Source: Methylovulum psychrotolerans (GTDB lineage Bacteria > Pseudomonadota > Gammaproteobacteria > Methylococcales > Methylomonadaceae). Taken from it: a stretch of 64,000 nt of DNA. The stretch covers positions 761,959 to 825,958 of the forward strand of contig NZ_PGFZ01000001.1 of NCBI RefSeq assembly GCF_002923755.1, written 5' to 3'. Position numbers and translations under genes: made by a program. The notes beneath the pieces were generated by a model, which made no database searches, was not told where the DNA came from, and saw nothing but the letters and a program-made list of their open reading frames with translations. Positions 7,942 through 16,888 of the stretch are shown piece by piece (position 1 is the first letter of the stretch; every line of letters begins with the position of its first letter).

Positions 7942-8282
7942 ACTCGATCATCAAGTTTTTCATAAAGTCACCTCTAAATAGTGGAAAAGATTAGCGAAGA
8001 GCCAAGGCTTGTCAAGGTAGACGGCTCCCTCCCCTGATGGGGAGGGTTGGGGCGGGGAGAATAAAATCAATGACTTATACATATAGCCAGAGATTTTAAT
8101 CAGACTGATTTCAGTCCGTTTAATGAAAAAAGCCTTGTTTAGATTCTCCCCACCCCAGCCCTCCCCATCAGGGGAGGGATCCGGATTCCATTGCAACTTG
8201 TTGTTTTAAATTAATTTGTTAAAACTTTCAATACCCAGTAGCTGAACTATTTATCCGAATGTTAAAAACTTGATGATCGAGT
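7942..8282. repeat. 341-bp element bounded by 19-bp perfect inverted repeats (MITE-like)
   Basis: ACTCGATCATCAAGTTTTT at 7942-7960 is repeated in inverted form at 8264-8282. Inside is a second inverted pair of about 37 nt (8026-8062 and 8142-8179) rich in CCCTCCCC/GGGGAGGG, which forms a very stable hairpin around an AT-rich centre. The unit contains no credible ORF. It fills most of the 531-bp gap between the membrane protein and the ATPase remnant. The rest (8283-8404) holds another hairpin, GTGCAATGG/CCATTGCAC at 8306-8330. Confidence 0.6.
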
Positions 8283-8404
8283 ATAAAGGCAAACGACAGG
8301 CTATCGTGCAATGGCTGAAGACCATTGCACTCCGTTCGGCGCGGCCTCTCCGGTGGAGTGCAAAGGTCTTTAGCCTTTGCCGAGGGCTTTAGAAATACCT
8401 ACCC

Positions 8405-8976
8405 TTACCATTCAGGACGGCCTCCGATCAGGTTTTTCGACCAAATCTCCCCCATGCCATAATTGTCAAGCCAATGCTCGAGCGCCTTTTTATCAGGCCT
8501 TTTAAACGTAGACACGCCTTTTTGCTGATCCACGACAATAAAATCTTCGGGTTCAAACTGATTGGCAAAGGCTGCCGATTGCGTCGAACAAATGACCTGG
8601 CTTGTCTTTGCCGCAGCTTTGACCATTTCAGCCAGCACATTCAAGCCGCAGGATGCAAACCCAGCTCCGGTTCATCAAGAACAATTGTTTTGGGTTGGGA
8701 TATTATTGGCTGAAGAAATAATACTGCCAGACAAATAAAAAGGGCCGTACCATCTGAAAGCTGGTTCGCAGAAAAAGGCGTATCATAGTCAATATGAATC
8801 CATCGCAATAAAAGGGATTCGTCGCCTTTCTCGCCCCTAGGTTCAAGGTAGAAGTCATGAAAAAACGGGGCAACCGTTTTAATGGCTGAAATAATCTCTT
8901 GATAACGGGTCGAGAAATGTTTTCTCAGATACAGAAGGAATGGCGCTAAATTGCTGGCATCCGCATCCAAATAAGT
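8405..8976 (-). pseudogene. AAA ATPase (AAA15/OLD-like) remnant: 5' truncated and frameshifted
   Basis: The minus strand keeps the C-terminal half of a RecF/OLD-like predicted ATPase: the signature SDGT, the Walker B region KTIVLDEPELGLHP, an STQS switch motif, and the usual tail ending in GGRP. Two reading frames are needed. After LGLHPAA the frame hits TGA at about 8642-8644, and the continuation (LNVLAEMVKAAAK) is in the other frame, consistent with loss of one T. The N-terminal half with Walker A is absent: the frame runs into the TIR-bounded repeat at about 8975. Two independent lesions make this a dead gene. Confidence 0.8.
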
Positions 8977-9069
8977 AACTGTGAACGGCCAAGTATTCGG
9001 CTTTTACAATTCACCGTAGGGTACAGCGTACCCTACCAAAAAACCGAAAACTTGACCGTTTGAAGTATA
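8975..9069. repeat. 95-bp TIR-bounded repeat, copy 1
   Basis: Imperfect 26-nt arms lie at 8975-9000 and 9044-9069; the right arm reads CCGAAAACTTGACCGTTTGA and onward. Inside is GTAGGGTACAGCGTACCCTAC, itself a palindrome. A longer relative lies at 23823-23970. The repeat abuts the broken 5' end of the ATPase remnant. No gene or obvious signal is seen from 9070 to 9316. Confidence 0.7.
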
Positions 9070-9316
9070 CATCCGTTCTTGACGCGGATTTACTGAGCAG
9101 ACTCGCCTCATTGACGGTATATTGTCAAATATCAATCCTGGGCAATTTTAATGGTAAGTACAGACTAATGACTGAAATAGGCCAATTGCGGACAGCTACG
9201 TTACCGTCATGAGTGACTGCACTTGAACGGATAGCTGCCTGACAGTTTGCTAAATATGCTTTTTCAAAATCTGCGCCCTTTGTCCTTAAGTACACTTTTT
9301 ATTGATGTTTCACTGC

Positions 9317-10087
9317 CTACAGCGTTGGAAGCGTCGCAGTGGGGATGGCATCGGTATTCGTAATCACTCGGCGCTGCGGCAGGTAATCAAGGAGCAAATC
9401 TGTTTCCTTCTTGACCACGCTATAACACTCGCAACTCAGAGCTTCAAGTTTTGGTCGGTCAAGCACCTTGATCAATCCGCGCGAATATGAAATCACGCCT
9501 AGCTGCTGCAATTTTAATGCGGCTTGGGTAACACCTTCGCGGCGAACGCCGAGCATGTGGCTGATGAATTCCTGAGTCATGGTCAAGTGATTGTGAGACA
9601 GGCGATCTATGGAAAGCAGGAGCCAACGGCAGAGCTGCTGGTCGATAGAATGGTGCCGATTGCACACTGCGGTCTGAGAGATTTGCGTGATCAAGGCCTG
9701 AGTGTACCGGAGCATTAGCATCAACAACTGGCCGTGGCGGTTAAACTCCTCTTTCACCCGCAGTCTGGGGAGTCGATATGCGTAACCGGCGCTCTGTACC
9801 ATCGACCGGCTCGGAGTGCTCTCGCCGCCCAAAAACAAAGTGATACCTAGCAACCCCTCATTGCCCACCACAGAGATCGCGGTCGATGCCCCGTTTTCCA
9901 TCATATACTGCAACGAAACTATGGAGTCGGTGGGAAAGTAAACATGGCGCATGGGACGCCGGGATTCATATAGGAGCGCACGCAAAGGCAGTAGCACCAG
10001 TTCCAGGTACGGGAACAAGCGGCTTTGAACGTCAGGCGACAAAGCCGCCAAAAGATGATTGTGTTGCGGCTGTGGTTTGACGGACAT
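9317..10087 (-). CDS. Crp/Fnr-family transcriptional regulator
   Basis: 256 residues: an N-terminal cyclic-nucleotide-binding-type beta roll (about 15-140, with FPTDSIVSL and VGNEGLLG motifs) and a C-terminal winged helix (about 170-230) with the recognition helix in FISHMLGVRREGVTQAALKL. No Fnr-type cysteine cluster is present at the N-terminus. The effector is unknown. This subgroup, with a VYFPTDSIVS motif, is common as stand-alone regulators in proteobacteria. The gene is isolated: no co-directional gene lies within 200 bp. Confidence 0.85.
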   Translation of the reverse strand: MSVKPQPQHNHLLAALSPDVQSRLFPYLELVLLPLRALLYESRRPMRHVYFPTDSIVSLQYMMENGASTAISVVGNEGLLGITLFLGGESTPSRSMVQSAGYAYRLPRLRVKEEFNRHGQLLMLMLRYTQALITQISQTAVCNRHHSIDQQLCRWLLLSIDRLSHNHLTMTQEFISHMLGVRREGVTQAALKLQQLGVISYSRGLIKVLDRPKLEALSCECYSVVKKETDLLLDYLPQRRVITNTDAIPTATLPTL

Positions 10088-10231
10088 TTCGGCGTTTTTG
10101 GAACGGAGTAGTTAACAGGCTGTTAAGATTCGATACAGGATGGTATAAGTATACGTGAATTCATGTCGTTATGACGGAAAAAAATAGTTTCTATCTGATC
10201 ACGCTTGCGCAACCACTACCACAGCCGCCGA

Positions 10232-10354
10232 TCACAACAACTCCCCACCTTGGGCATTGGCGTTTAACCATTCTTGCTCTGCAACATCAAGGTCGGCAGT
10301 AGCATCGCACTGCGCCAACAATTCTTCTAAGTTATAGCAGGGCTTCATCTGCAT
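10232..10354 (-). CDS. Small MazE/ChpS-like antitoxin tail (possible remnant)
   Basis: 40 residues starting at the ATG at 10354. The stretch CYNLEELLAQCDATADLD matches the C-terminal toxin-binding segment of MazE/ChpS antitoxins (pattern Y-x-L-[DE]-E-L-L-A-Q-C-D). The AbrB-type DNA-binding half is missing, and no MazF/PemK toxin follows in the downstream 140 bp. It may be a small free-standing protein or a leftover of a lost toxin-antitoxin module. Confidence 0.4.
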   Translation of the reverse strand: MQMKPCYNLEELLAQCDATADLDVAEQEWLNANAQGGELL

Positions 10355-10387
10355 CCCTATCAATAAACATTCATTTTCCACAGCCCC

Positions 10388-10948
10388 CTAAACCGCCAAA
10401 CTCCCCGGCAAAAAAAACTCACTAACCAACAAATGCTGATGCTGTAATCCATACACCGTACGCCGCCCCCACACCGGAGCGGCCACCGCCGCCAATGCAC
10501 AGGTGGCGGGTGTCCATAAAACAGGCTGCACTAACGCCACATCCAACTGCAAACGCGCCAATTTCGGATAGGCGAAAATCACTTCGCCTAAAGGGCGGGT
10601 GCCGAGTTTTGCCAGATTGCTATGGGCAAAGGCGATGGTGCTGGCAGGGATGACGGTGCGGGCGAGTATCAAGGGTTGGCCGTCGGCGTGTAGCAAGACT
10701 TCCCGCACCAGCGCGTAACGCCGTGCGGGCAATTGCAAGCGTTGTTGTTCGCTGAGGAATGGGGTTTGCCACTGTAAATGCAGCAGGCTGACTTTTACGG
10801 CACTGCCGTAAGCGCGGCGTAGGCGTTGGGTCAATGATCCGGTTTCATACGTCCATGATTGCACTGCCTTGGGCAATTGCTGGCGGATACCGCGCCGATT
10901 CGCCAACCATAAAGGGTCACGGGTCACTAACAGGCTTCTTGTGGTCAA
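10388..10948 (-). CDS. ubiC: Chorismate lyase (chorismate--pyruvate lyase)
   Basis: 186 residues. Converts chorismate to 4-hydroxybenzoate and pyruvate, the first committed step of ubiquinone synthesis, in the cytoplasm. Family features include RYALVREVLLHADGQP, the ARTVIPAST motif and the LGTRPLGEVIF segment. It lies 5 bp after recG on the same strand. The longest frame starts with TTG at 10948, preceded by a GAGG in the end of recG; a GTG at 10927 is an alternative. ubiA is not next to it, unlike in E. coli. Confidence 0.88.
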   Translation of the reverse strand: MTTRSLLVTRDPLWLANRRGIRQQLPKAVQSWTYETGSLTQRLRRAYGSAVKVSLLHLQWQTPFLSEQQRLQLPARRYALVREVLLHADGQPLILARTVIPASTIAFAHSNLAKLGTRPLGEVIFAYPKLARLQLDVALVQPVLWTPATCALAAVAAPVWGRRTVYGLQHQHLLVSEFFLPGSLAV

Positions 10949-10953
10949 ACTTA

Positions 10954-13035
10954 CTACACCTCGGCGTAAAGCGTTTCGGTACCCAACCAGCGGTCGCAGA
11001 GCAACGCTATCGCTTCGGGGGAGTCGGTAAAAAGCTGGCTGCTGATCTGGGCAATGGCGGCAATCAGCTCGCCGTCGCGCTGCAAATCGGCGACTTTAAA
11101 TTGCATGGCTCCGGTTTGGCGGGTTCCCATCACTTCGCCGGGGCCACGCAGTTGCAAATCTTTTTCGGCAATCACAAAGCCGTCGTTACTGTCCCGCAAA
11201 ATGCCCAACCGTTGCCGTGCCGTTTCCGATAACGGCGCTTGGTACATTAGCAAGCAAAAACTTTCGCCTTCGCCCCGCCCTACCCGCCCGCGCAACTGGT
11301 GCAATTGCGACAGGCCCAGGCGTTCGGGATTTTCGATAATCATTAATCCGGCATTCGGCACATCCACCCCGACTTCAATCACCGTGGTGGCGACCAGCAA
11401 ATCCAGGCTGTGCTGTTTAAAGGCCTGCATCACTGCGTCTTTTTCCGCGCTTTTCATGCGCCCATGCACCAGTCCGACCCGCACTGCGGGTAAGGCTTGC
11501 GCCAATAATTCGGCGGTTTTTTCGGCGGCTTGGCATTCCAAGACTTCGGACTCTTCAATCAGGGTACAGACCCAGTAAACTTGGCGGCGTTTGCCCACCC
11601 ATTCGTTAATGCGGCCAATCACCTCGGCACGGCGTTCGGACGGGATAACGCGGGTCACCACAGGTTGCCGCCCCGGCGGCAGTTCATCAATAATGGAAAT
11701 GTCCAAATCGGCATACTGTAACATCGCCAAGGTACGCGGAATGGGCGTGGCGGTCATCACCAACTGGTGCGGACGGCAGCCCGCTTGTTGGCCTTTTTCC
11801 CGCAACGCCAAACGCTGGTGGACCCCAAAACGGTGCTGCTCGTCGATAATCACCAGCCCTAAGTTCTGGAACTGCACGGTATCTTGGAATAAGGCATGGG
11901 TGCCGATCACCAGATTGACCGAACCATCTGCCAAGCTTTGCAATATCGCCTGCCGGGCGCGGCCTTTTGATTGCCCGCTTAAAAAACCCACTTGTACGGC
12001 AAATTCGGCAAACCACGCGCTAAAATTCCGTAGATGTTGCTCCGCCAACAGCTCGGTAGGTGCCATTAGAGCGACTTGATAGCCCGCCGCCATGGCCAGC
12101 AAAGCGGTATAGGCGGCGACAATGGTCTTACCCGAACCGACATCCCCCTGCACTAGGCGCATCATCGGCTTGGCTTGGCGGCAATCGGCGACGATTTCGT
12201 CCAGCACCCGCCGCTGTGCGCCTGTCAGGGCAAACGGCAAGGTACTTAAAAACTGCGCCGTTAAACGTGCCTCTTCGCTAAACACCGGGGCTTGCCACGC
12301 CCGCGCCTGGTGCTTGAGCGTACATAAACGCAAATGGTGGGCGAGCAGTTCTTCAAACGCCAAGCGTTTTAAGGCCGGCACCGTGCCGTTTTGCAAGGCT
12401 TCTACCGTTACGCTTTCATCGGGGGCATGTAGGGTTTGGATGGCTTCGGCTAAAGGCGGATAGCCGTAAGCCTGCAAAATCTCCGCTGGCACGGCATCCG
12501 CCAATAAGTGCGGCTGTTGCTGGCAATGCTGTAAGGCTTGTTTGACCGCTTTACGGATAACGCTTTGGCTTAGGCCTTCGGTTAATGGATACACGGGAGT
12601 TAAGCGGGTCTCCACGACTGCCGCCTCAGGGCCGCTGATTACCGTATAATCAGGGTGCACCATTTCCAAGCCCGCCATGCCATACCGCACTTCGGCAAAC
12701 ACACATAACCAAGTATCGGGCTTGAACAAGGTATGCTGGTTGGCGGAAAAATGGAAAAAGCGCAACATCAACGCTCCGCTGCCGTCGCTGATTTTACACA
12801 CCAAGCTTTTGCGGCCTCTGGGCAAAATATCGACAAATTCCACTTTGCCGCACACCAAGGCAGTCATGCCCACCACCAAGTCGCCCATCCGGTAGACACG
12901 GGTACGGTCTTCATAACGGTGCGGCAAATGGAACACCAAATCTTGCAAAGTCCGCAGCCCCAGCTTCTCCAAACGGTTGGCCGTTTGCGCTCCGATGCCG
13001 CTTAAACTGATGACGGGTTGCTTAAGGATGCTCAT
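10954..13035 (-). CDS. recG: ATP-dependent DNA helicase RecG
   Basis: 693 residues, the normal RecG length. Reverses stalled replication forks and processes Holliday junctions. It has an N-terminal wedge/OB domain (about 60-160), then helicase motifs: Walker A GDVGSGKT, the Walker B variant DEQHRFG, TATPIPRT (motif III), and the C-terminal QLRGRVGRG motif with a TRG region. It forms a probable unit with ubiC downstream. The upstream neighbour ridA is 44 bp away on the same strand. Confidence 0.97.
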   Translation of the reverse strand: MSILKQPVISLSGIGAQTANRLEKLGLRTLQDLVFHLPHRYEDRTRVYRMGDLVVGMTALVCGKVEFVDILPRGRKSLVCKISDGSGALMLRFFHFSANQHTLFKPDTWLCVFAEVRYGMAGLEMVHPDYTVISGPEAAVVETRLTPVYPLTEGLSQSVIRKAVKQALQHCQQQPHLLADAVPAEILQAYGYPPLAEAIQTLHAPDESVTVEALQNGTVPALKRLAFEELLAHHLRLCTLKHQARAWQAPVFSEEARLTAQFLSTLPFALTGAQRRVLDEIVADCRQAKPMMRLVQGDVGSGKTIVAAYTALLAMAAGYQVALMAPTELLAEQHLRNFSAWFAEFAVQVGFLSGQSKGRARQAILQSLADGSVNLVIGTHALFQDTVQFQNLGLVIIDEQHRFGVHQRLALREKGQQAGCRPHQLVMTATPIPRTLAMLQYADLDISIIDELPPGRQPVVTRVIPSERRAEVIGRINEWVGKRRQVYWVCTLIEESEVLECQAAEKTAELLAQALPAVRVGLVHGRMKSAEKDAVMQAFKQHSLDLLVATTVIEVGVDVPNAGLMIIENPERLGLSQLHQLRGRVGRGEGESFCLLMYQAPLSETARQRLGILRDSNDGFVIAEKDLQLRGPGEVMGTRQTGAMQFKVADLQRDGELIAAIAQISSQLFTDSPEAIALLCDRWLGTETLYAEV

Positions 13036-13079
13036 AACGGGAACCTTACACCCTTAAGCCTATTATTGAAGCTATCCGC

Positions 13080-13481
13080 TTACAAGGGATATTCTTGGAC
13101 AGGCAAGTGCATGATGGCATCCATTTCCACCGCCGCGCCTTTCGGTAACGCCGCAACCCCAATAGCTGCCCGCGCCGGATAAGGCTGCTGGAAATACTGC
13201 CCCATAATCTCATTCACCACCGGAAAATTCGCCAAATCGGTCAGAAACACATTTAACTTAACCACATCGGCAAAACTGCCGCCCGCCGCCTCGGCAACCG
13301 CTTGCAGGTTGTCAAACACACGGGTGATTTGCGCGGCAATGTCGCCTTCGACCAAGGTCATGGTTTCTGGCACCAAAGGAATTTGTCCCGAAAGATAAAC
13401 CGCCTGGCCGACTTTAACCGCCTGCGAATAAGTGCCGATGGCTTGGGGGGCTTTATCTGTCTGGATAATGGTTTTTGTCAT
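13080..13481 (-). CDS. ridA: RidA-family enamine/imine deaminase
   Basis: 133 residues. Hydrolyses reactive 2-aminoacrylate and related imines made by PLP enzymes, as a cytoplasmic trimer. The signature [12 protein letters not shown], the VYLSGQIPL segment, and the C-terminal [20 protein letters not shown] (with the conserved Arg and Glu) are all present. An AAGGT ribosome site precedes the ATG. It lies just upstream of recG, as in several gammaproteobacteria where the spoT-yjgF-recG order is conserved. Confidence 0.93.
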   Translation of the reverse strand: MTKTIIQTDKAPQAIGTYSQAVKVGQAVYLSGQIPLVPETMTLVEGDIAAQITRVFDNLQAVAEAAGGSFADVVKLNVFLTDLANFPVVNEIMGQYFQQPYPARAAIGVAALPKGAAVEMDAIMHLPVQEYPL

Positions 13482-13713
13482 AGCGCTACCTTGTTATTGG
13501 AAGTATGGAGGGCGAGAAGACCCTATTGTCTAAGAGGGTTATTTTTAGGGCAATTATAGGGCATTTCAGCGCCTGTGTGAGCGGCAATTATCCAATAATT
13601 ACGCCAAAATTGCTTTTTTGCGGTAGGGGTGCGCCAAAAAAGGCCGACCTGGCTTGCAACAAGTCCAGTAAAACGCGGAGGAGATGGGAGGCGAAGGTAA
13701 AACTGGAGTGAAA

Positions 13714-14280
13714 TTAGGTATTGAGCTTATTCATAGCCGCCGCAATATCACCGCTGACGATTTGGCCTATATAAGGCTTGGCTAAGGCGAAACTGTCTTC
13801 CAGCAACGGCCATTCGGCTTTGGCAGGTTCCGAGAGGACATAATCGGCGACGACTTTACCCGCCGCAGGACGGCCAATGCCGATGCGCAGACGGTAAAAA
13901 TCATTACTGCCCAGATGCGCGATAATATCCCGCAAACCGTTATGACCCGCATGGCCGCCGCCTTTTTTCAGCTTAACCACGCCGACCGCAAAATCCAATT
14001 CGTCATGGACGACCAGAATTTCATCCGGCTGGATTTTATAATAACGCACCGCTTTGCCGACCGACTGCCCGCTACGGTTCATAAAGGTTTCGGGCTTTAA
14101 GAACAGGACTTTTTGGTAGGCAATGGCGGATTCCGCCACAAAAGCTTGGAATTTGCCGTCCAGTTGCCAACTGCCGCCCGTGCTGGCCAGCAAATCGTCT
14201 AAAAACAAAAACCCGGCATTATGCCGGGTTTTTTCGTACTGACGGCCTGGATTACCTAAACCAACAATCAATTTAATCAT
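13714..14280 (-). CDS. pth: Peptidyl-tRNA hydrolase
   Basis: 188 residues. Releases tRNA from peptidyl-tRNA dropped by ribosomes. The N-terminal GLGNPGRQYEKTRHNAGF contains the catalytic His. MNRSGQSV, the VVHDELDF motif with the catalytic Asp, and GGHAGHNGLRDI are also present. It follows rplY by 32 bp in the conserved order prs-rplY-pth. The usual neighbour ychF is not downstream: a 232-bp gap and ridA follow instead. Confidence 0.97.
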   Translation of the reverse strand: MIKLIVGLGNPGRQYEKTRHNAGFLFLDDLLASTGGSWQLDGKFQAFVAESAIAYQKVLFLKPETFMNRSGQSVGKAVRYYKIQPDEILVVHDELDFAVGVVKLKKGGGHAGHNGLRDIIAHLGSNDFYRLRIGIGRPAAGKVVADYVLSEPAKAEWPLLEDSFALAKPYIGQIVSGDIAAAMNKLNT

Positions 14281-14312
14281 GACAGGGTTTAATCAAGGCT
14301 TAAGCAAATAGC

Positions 14313-14900
14313 TTAGCTGGCGGTGCGGGTCGCAGAAATAGTGACGACTGGCAGGTTATGGTCTTCGCCTTGTGCCAAAGCAACCACTTCAACACCCGCT
14401 GGCAGAACCAAATCGGACAAATGCAGGGTTTCAGAGACATCTAAGTTAGACAGATCGACTTCAATGAATTCGGGTAAAGCAGATGGCAAACAAGACACTT
14501 CAACGTCAACCATTGAATGGGTGGCAACGCCGCCTTTTTTGATGCCGACTGAAGAGTTTTCATTGATAAAATGCAAAGGCACATGGACTTTAACAGTCGC
14601 CGCCATATCAACGCGCAGGAAATCCAAATGCAGGATTTGGAATTTTGCAGGGTTGCGTTGTACACCTTTCAGAATGGCTTTTTCGGTTTTTCCGTCAACC
14701 GTAATGTCTAAAACATGCGAATAAACGGCTTCGTGCTCAAGGTGCTTGATCACTTCATTGTGGTTCAACACCAACATTTGAGGTTCACTTTGACCACCAT
14801 AAATTACCGCAGGCACATTACCTAGACGACGTGAACGTCTTGCCGCACTCTTTCCAGAATTGGCGCGACTTTCGGCTACAAACTCAAATACGTTAGACAT
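14313..14900 (-). CDS. rplY: 50S ribosomal protein L25, general stress (CTC) form
   Basis: 195 residues from the ATG at 14900. A longer frame from 14924 adds eight residues with no family support. The N-terminal 5S-rRNA-binding L25 domain (about 1-95, with GKSAARRSRRLGNVPAVIYGG) is followed by the TL5/CTC beta domain (about 100-190), which the short E. coli L25 lacks. It sits between prs and pth and is probably co-transcribed with both. Confidence 0.95.
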   Translation of the reverse strand: MSNVFEFVAESRANSGKSAARRSRRLGNVPAVIYGGQSEPQMLVLNHNEVIKHLEHEAVYSHVLDITVDGKTEKAILKGVQRNPAKFQILHLDFLRVDMAATVKVHVPLHFINENSSVGIKKGGVATHSMVDVEVSCLPSALPEFIEVDLSNLDVSETLHLSDLVLPAGVEVVALAQGEDHNLPVVTISATRTAS

Positions 14901-14942
14901 TCTCTTTTCAACCCCGCACTTCAACGTGCTTTTATTAAACTT

Positions 14943-15896
14943 TTAATCAACATACAGCGAACTGACCGACTCACCGACGGCGATACGTCTTATCGTCTCC
15001 GCCAACATTTCGGCAACTGTCAATTGTCTTATTTTTCCTGAATCTATAGCTTCTTGGCTTAACGGTATGGTATCAGTAACCACCAATTCGTCCAGTGCCG
15101 AACCTGCCAAGTTTTTCATTGCCGAACCTGACAGCACGGCATGTGTACAATAAGCCAAGACCTTGACGGCCCCGTGCTTTTTTAACGCTGCCGCTGCGTG
15201 GCATAAAGTGCCTGCGGTATCGACAATATCGTCAATCAGGATACAACTGCGGCCATCGACATCGCCAATAATGTGCATGACTTCGGCGACATTGGCTTTT
15301 AAGCGACGTTTGTCGATAATCGCCAAATCGGCATCATTCAAACGTTTGGCTAACGCCCTTGCCCTGACTACGCCACCCACATCGGGGGAGACGACAATCA
15401 AATCTTTATACTGTTGCCGCCAAATGTCACCCAGCAAAATGGGCGAGGCATAGACATTATCAACAGGTATATCAAAAAAACCTTGGATTTGATCAGCATG
15501 TAAGTCAACCGTCAACAAACGGCTAGCCCCAGCCTGCTCAATCATTTTCGCAACCAGCTTAGCACTGATAGGCACACGCGCCGAGCGCGACCGCCGATCT
15601 TGCCTAGCATAGCCATAGTATGGCATGACTGCGGTAATCCGTGATGCCGATGCCCGTTTAAGCGCATCAATCATCACCAGTAACTCCATTAAATTCTCAT
15701 TGGTAGGAGCGCAAGTAGGTTGGATAATAAAAACGTCTTTACCACGGACATTCTCTTCAATCTCTACCGCAATTTCCCCATCACTAAACCTGCCGACTGC
15801 CGCCATCCCTAGGCGCATATTCAACTTCTTAACAATACCTTCGGACAAGGCTAAGTTAGCATTTCCAGAAAACACCATCATCGAGGTGTCATTCAT
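14943..15896 (-). CDS. prs: Ribose-phosphate pyrophosphokinase
   Basis: 317 residues. Makes PRPP from ribose-5-phosphate and ATP, feeding purine, pyrimidine, NAD, His and Trp synthesis. Motifs: [20 protein letters not shown] (ATP binding), [13 protein letters not shown] (metal/pyrophosphate) and the PRPP loop [18 protein letters not shown] ribosome site lies upstream of the ATG at 15896. It stands immediately after the tRNA-Gln gene, the arrangement known from Pseudomonas and relatives. Confidence 0.97.
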   Translation of the reverse strand: MNDTSMMVFSGNANLALSEGIVKKLNMRLGMAAVGRFSDGEIAVEIEENVRGKDVFIIQPTCAPTNENLMELLVMIDALKRASASRITAVMPYYGYARQDRRSRSARVPISAKLVAKMIEQAGASRLLTVDLHADQIQGFFDIPVDNVYASPILLGDIWRQQYKDLIVVSPDVGGVVRARALAKRLNDADLAIIDKRRLKANVAEVMHIIGDVDGRSCILIDDIVDTAGTLCHAAAALKKHGAVKVLAYCTHAVLSGSAMKNLAGSALDELVVTDTIPLSQEAIDSGKIRQLTVAEMLAETIRRIAVGESVSSLYVD

Positions 15897-15936
15897 TCAA
15901 GCTCTCCCAAATAGAATTTAACTCAGTGTGGTAAAA

Positions 15937-16011
15937 TGGCTGGGTCGCAAGGATTCGAACCTTGGTATGCGGAGATCAAAACCCCGTGCCTTACCGCTTG
16001 GCGACGACCCA
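15937..16011 (-). tRNA. tRNA-Gln (anticodon TTG)
   Basis: The 75-nt minus-strand gene folds as a cloverleaf: acceptor TGGGTCG/CGACCCA, the D-arm with GCCAAGCGGTAAGGC, the anticodon loop with TTTTGAT (anticodon TTG), the T-arm with GGTTCGAATCC, and an encoded CCA end. It lies between ispE and prs and may be co-transcribed with them. Confidence 0.96.
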
Positions 16012-16015
16012 ATAA

Positions 16016-16888
16016 TCAAGATATAAAATCACCCGACTTCATCATTGAAAACAAAGGTGATTCATTGACGGATTTAGTCAAGTACACTTGCCACTTAGCT
16101 TTAAGTGACTGGTACGCGCTAATCGCATTTGTTTCTGAATCAAACTGTGCAAAAACACAAGCCCCAGTTCCAGTTAATTTTGCATCTGAAAATTCAGACA
16201 AATCAACTAAAGCATCTTTAACGGATGGATAACGCTGGCAGACCACATCAAGACAGTCGTTTTGTTGTTGGCCTGCTGTAAAGTCAGATATTCTGATGGA
16301 TTTGCTGTCTCTTGTCAACCCTTCTGCACAGAAAATTTCTTTCGTATTGACATGACAATCCGGCTTAATAATAACAACCCATTGTTCAGAAACGGTTATG
16401 GCCTGAATTTTTTCGCCCACACCTTCTGCCCACGCCGCCTGACCAAAGGCAAAAATCGGCACATCCGCCCCTAATGACAAACCCAGTTCCATGAGCTTCT
16501 CGGTGCTTAAATGTAGCCCCCATAAGACATTCAGCGCAACCAAAACGGTGGCGGCATCGGAACTGCCGCCGCCCAAGCCGCCGCCCATCGGCAGTTTTTT
16601 TTCCACCTCAATACAAACCCCTTCGCTACAGCCCGTCGCCGCTTTCAGCAAATTCGCAGCCCTGACTGTCAGGTCGTCGGCTTCGGCGACCCCAGGCAAG
16701 GGGTGTTTCAGACTGACCCGCCCGCTGGCATCGGGGTGGAAGCGGATCTTATCGGCCAGTTCGACAAACTGGAACACCGTTTGCAACAGGTGATAACCGT
16801 CTGCCCTGCGCCCGACAATGCGCAGCATTAAATTCAGTTTTGCCGGAGCCGGCCAATACGCCGCCCATAATGCCTGTTTAGTGCCCAT
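16016..16888 (-). CDS. ispE: 4-diphosphocytidyl-2-C-methyl-D-erythritol kinase
   Basis: 290 residues. Phosphorylates CDP-ME in the MEP pathway of isoprenoid synthesis. It is a GHMP kinase: PAPAKLNLMLRIVGRRADGYH at the start holds the catalytic Lys, the ATP loop is LPMGGGLGGGSSDAA, and a C-terminal TGTGACVFAQF motif follows. The ATG at 16888 is preferred over a GTG six bases upstream because a GGGTGAGG ribosome site precedes it; it overlaps the lolB stop. Confidence 0.95.
   Translation of the reverse strand: MGTKQALWAAYWPAPAKLNLMLRIVGRRADGYHLLQTVFQFVELADKIRFHPDASGRVSLKHPLPGVAEADDLTVRAANLLKAATGCSEGVCIEVEKKLPMGGGLGGGSSDAATVLVALNVLWGLHLSTEKLMELGLSLGADVPIFAFGQAAWAEGVGEKIQAITVSEQWVVIIKPDCHVNTKEIFCAEGLTRDSKSIRISDFTAGQQQNDCLDVVCQRYPSVKDALVDLSEFSDAKLTGTGACVFAQFDSETNAISAYQSLKAKWQVYLTKSVNESPLFSMMKSGDFIS

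Noticed and set aside
7960-8196. Minus-strand ORF of 78 codons
   Set aside because: It translates the MITE-like element and its palindromes; no plausible protein.
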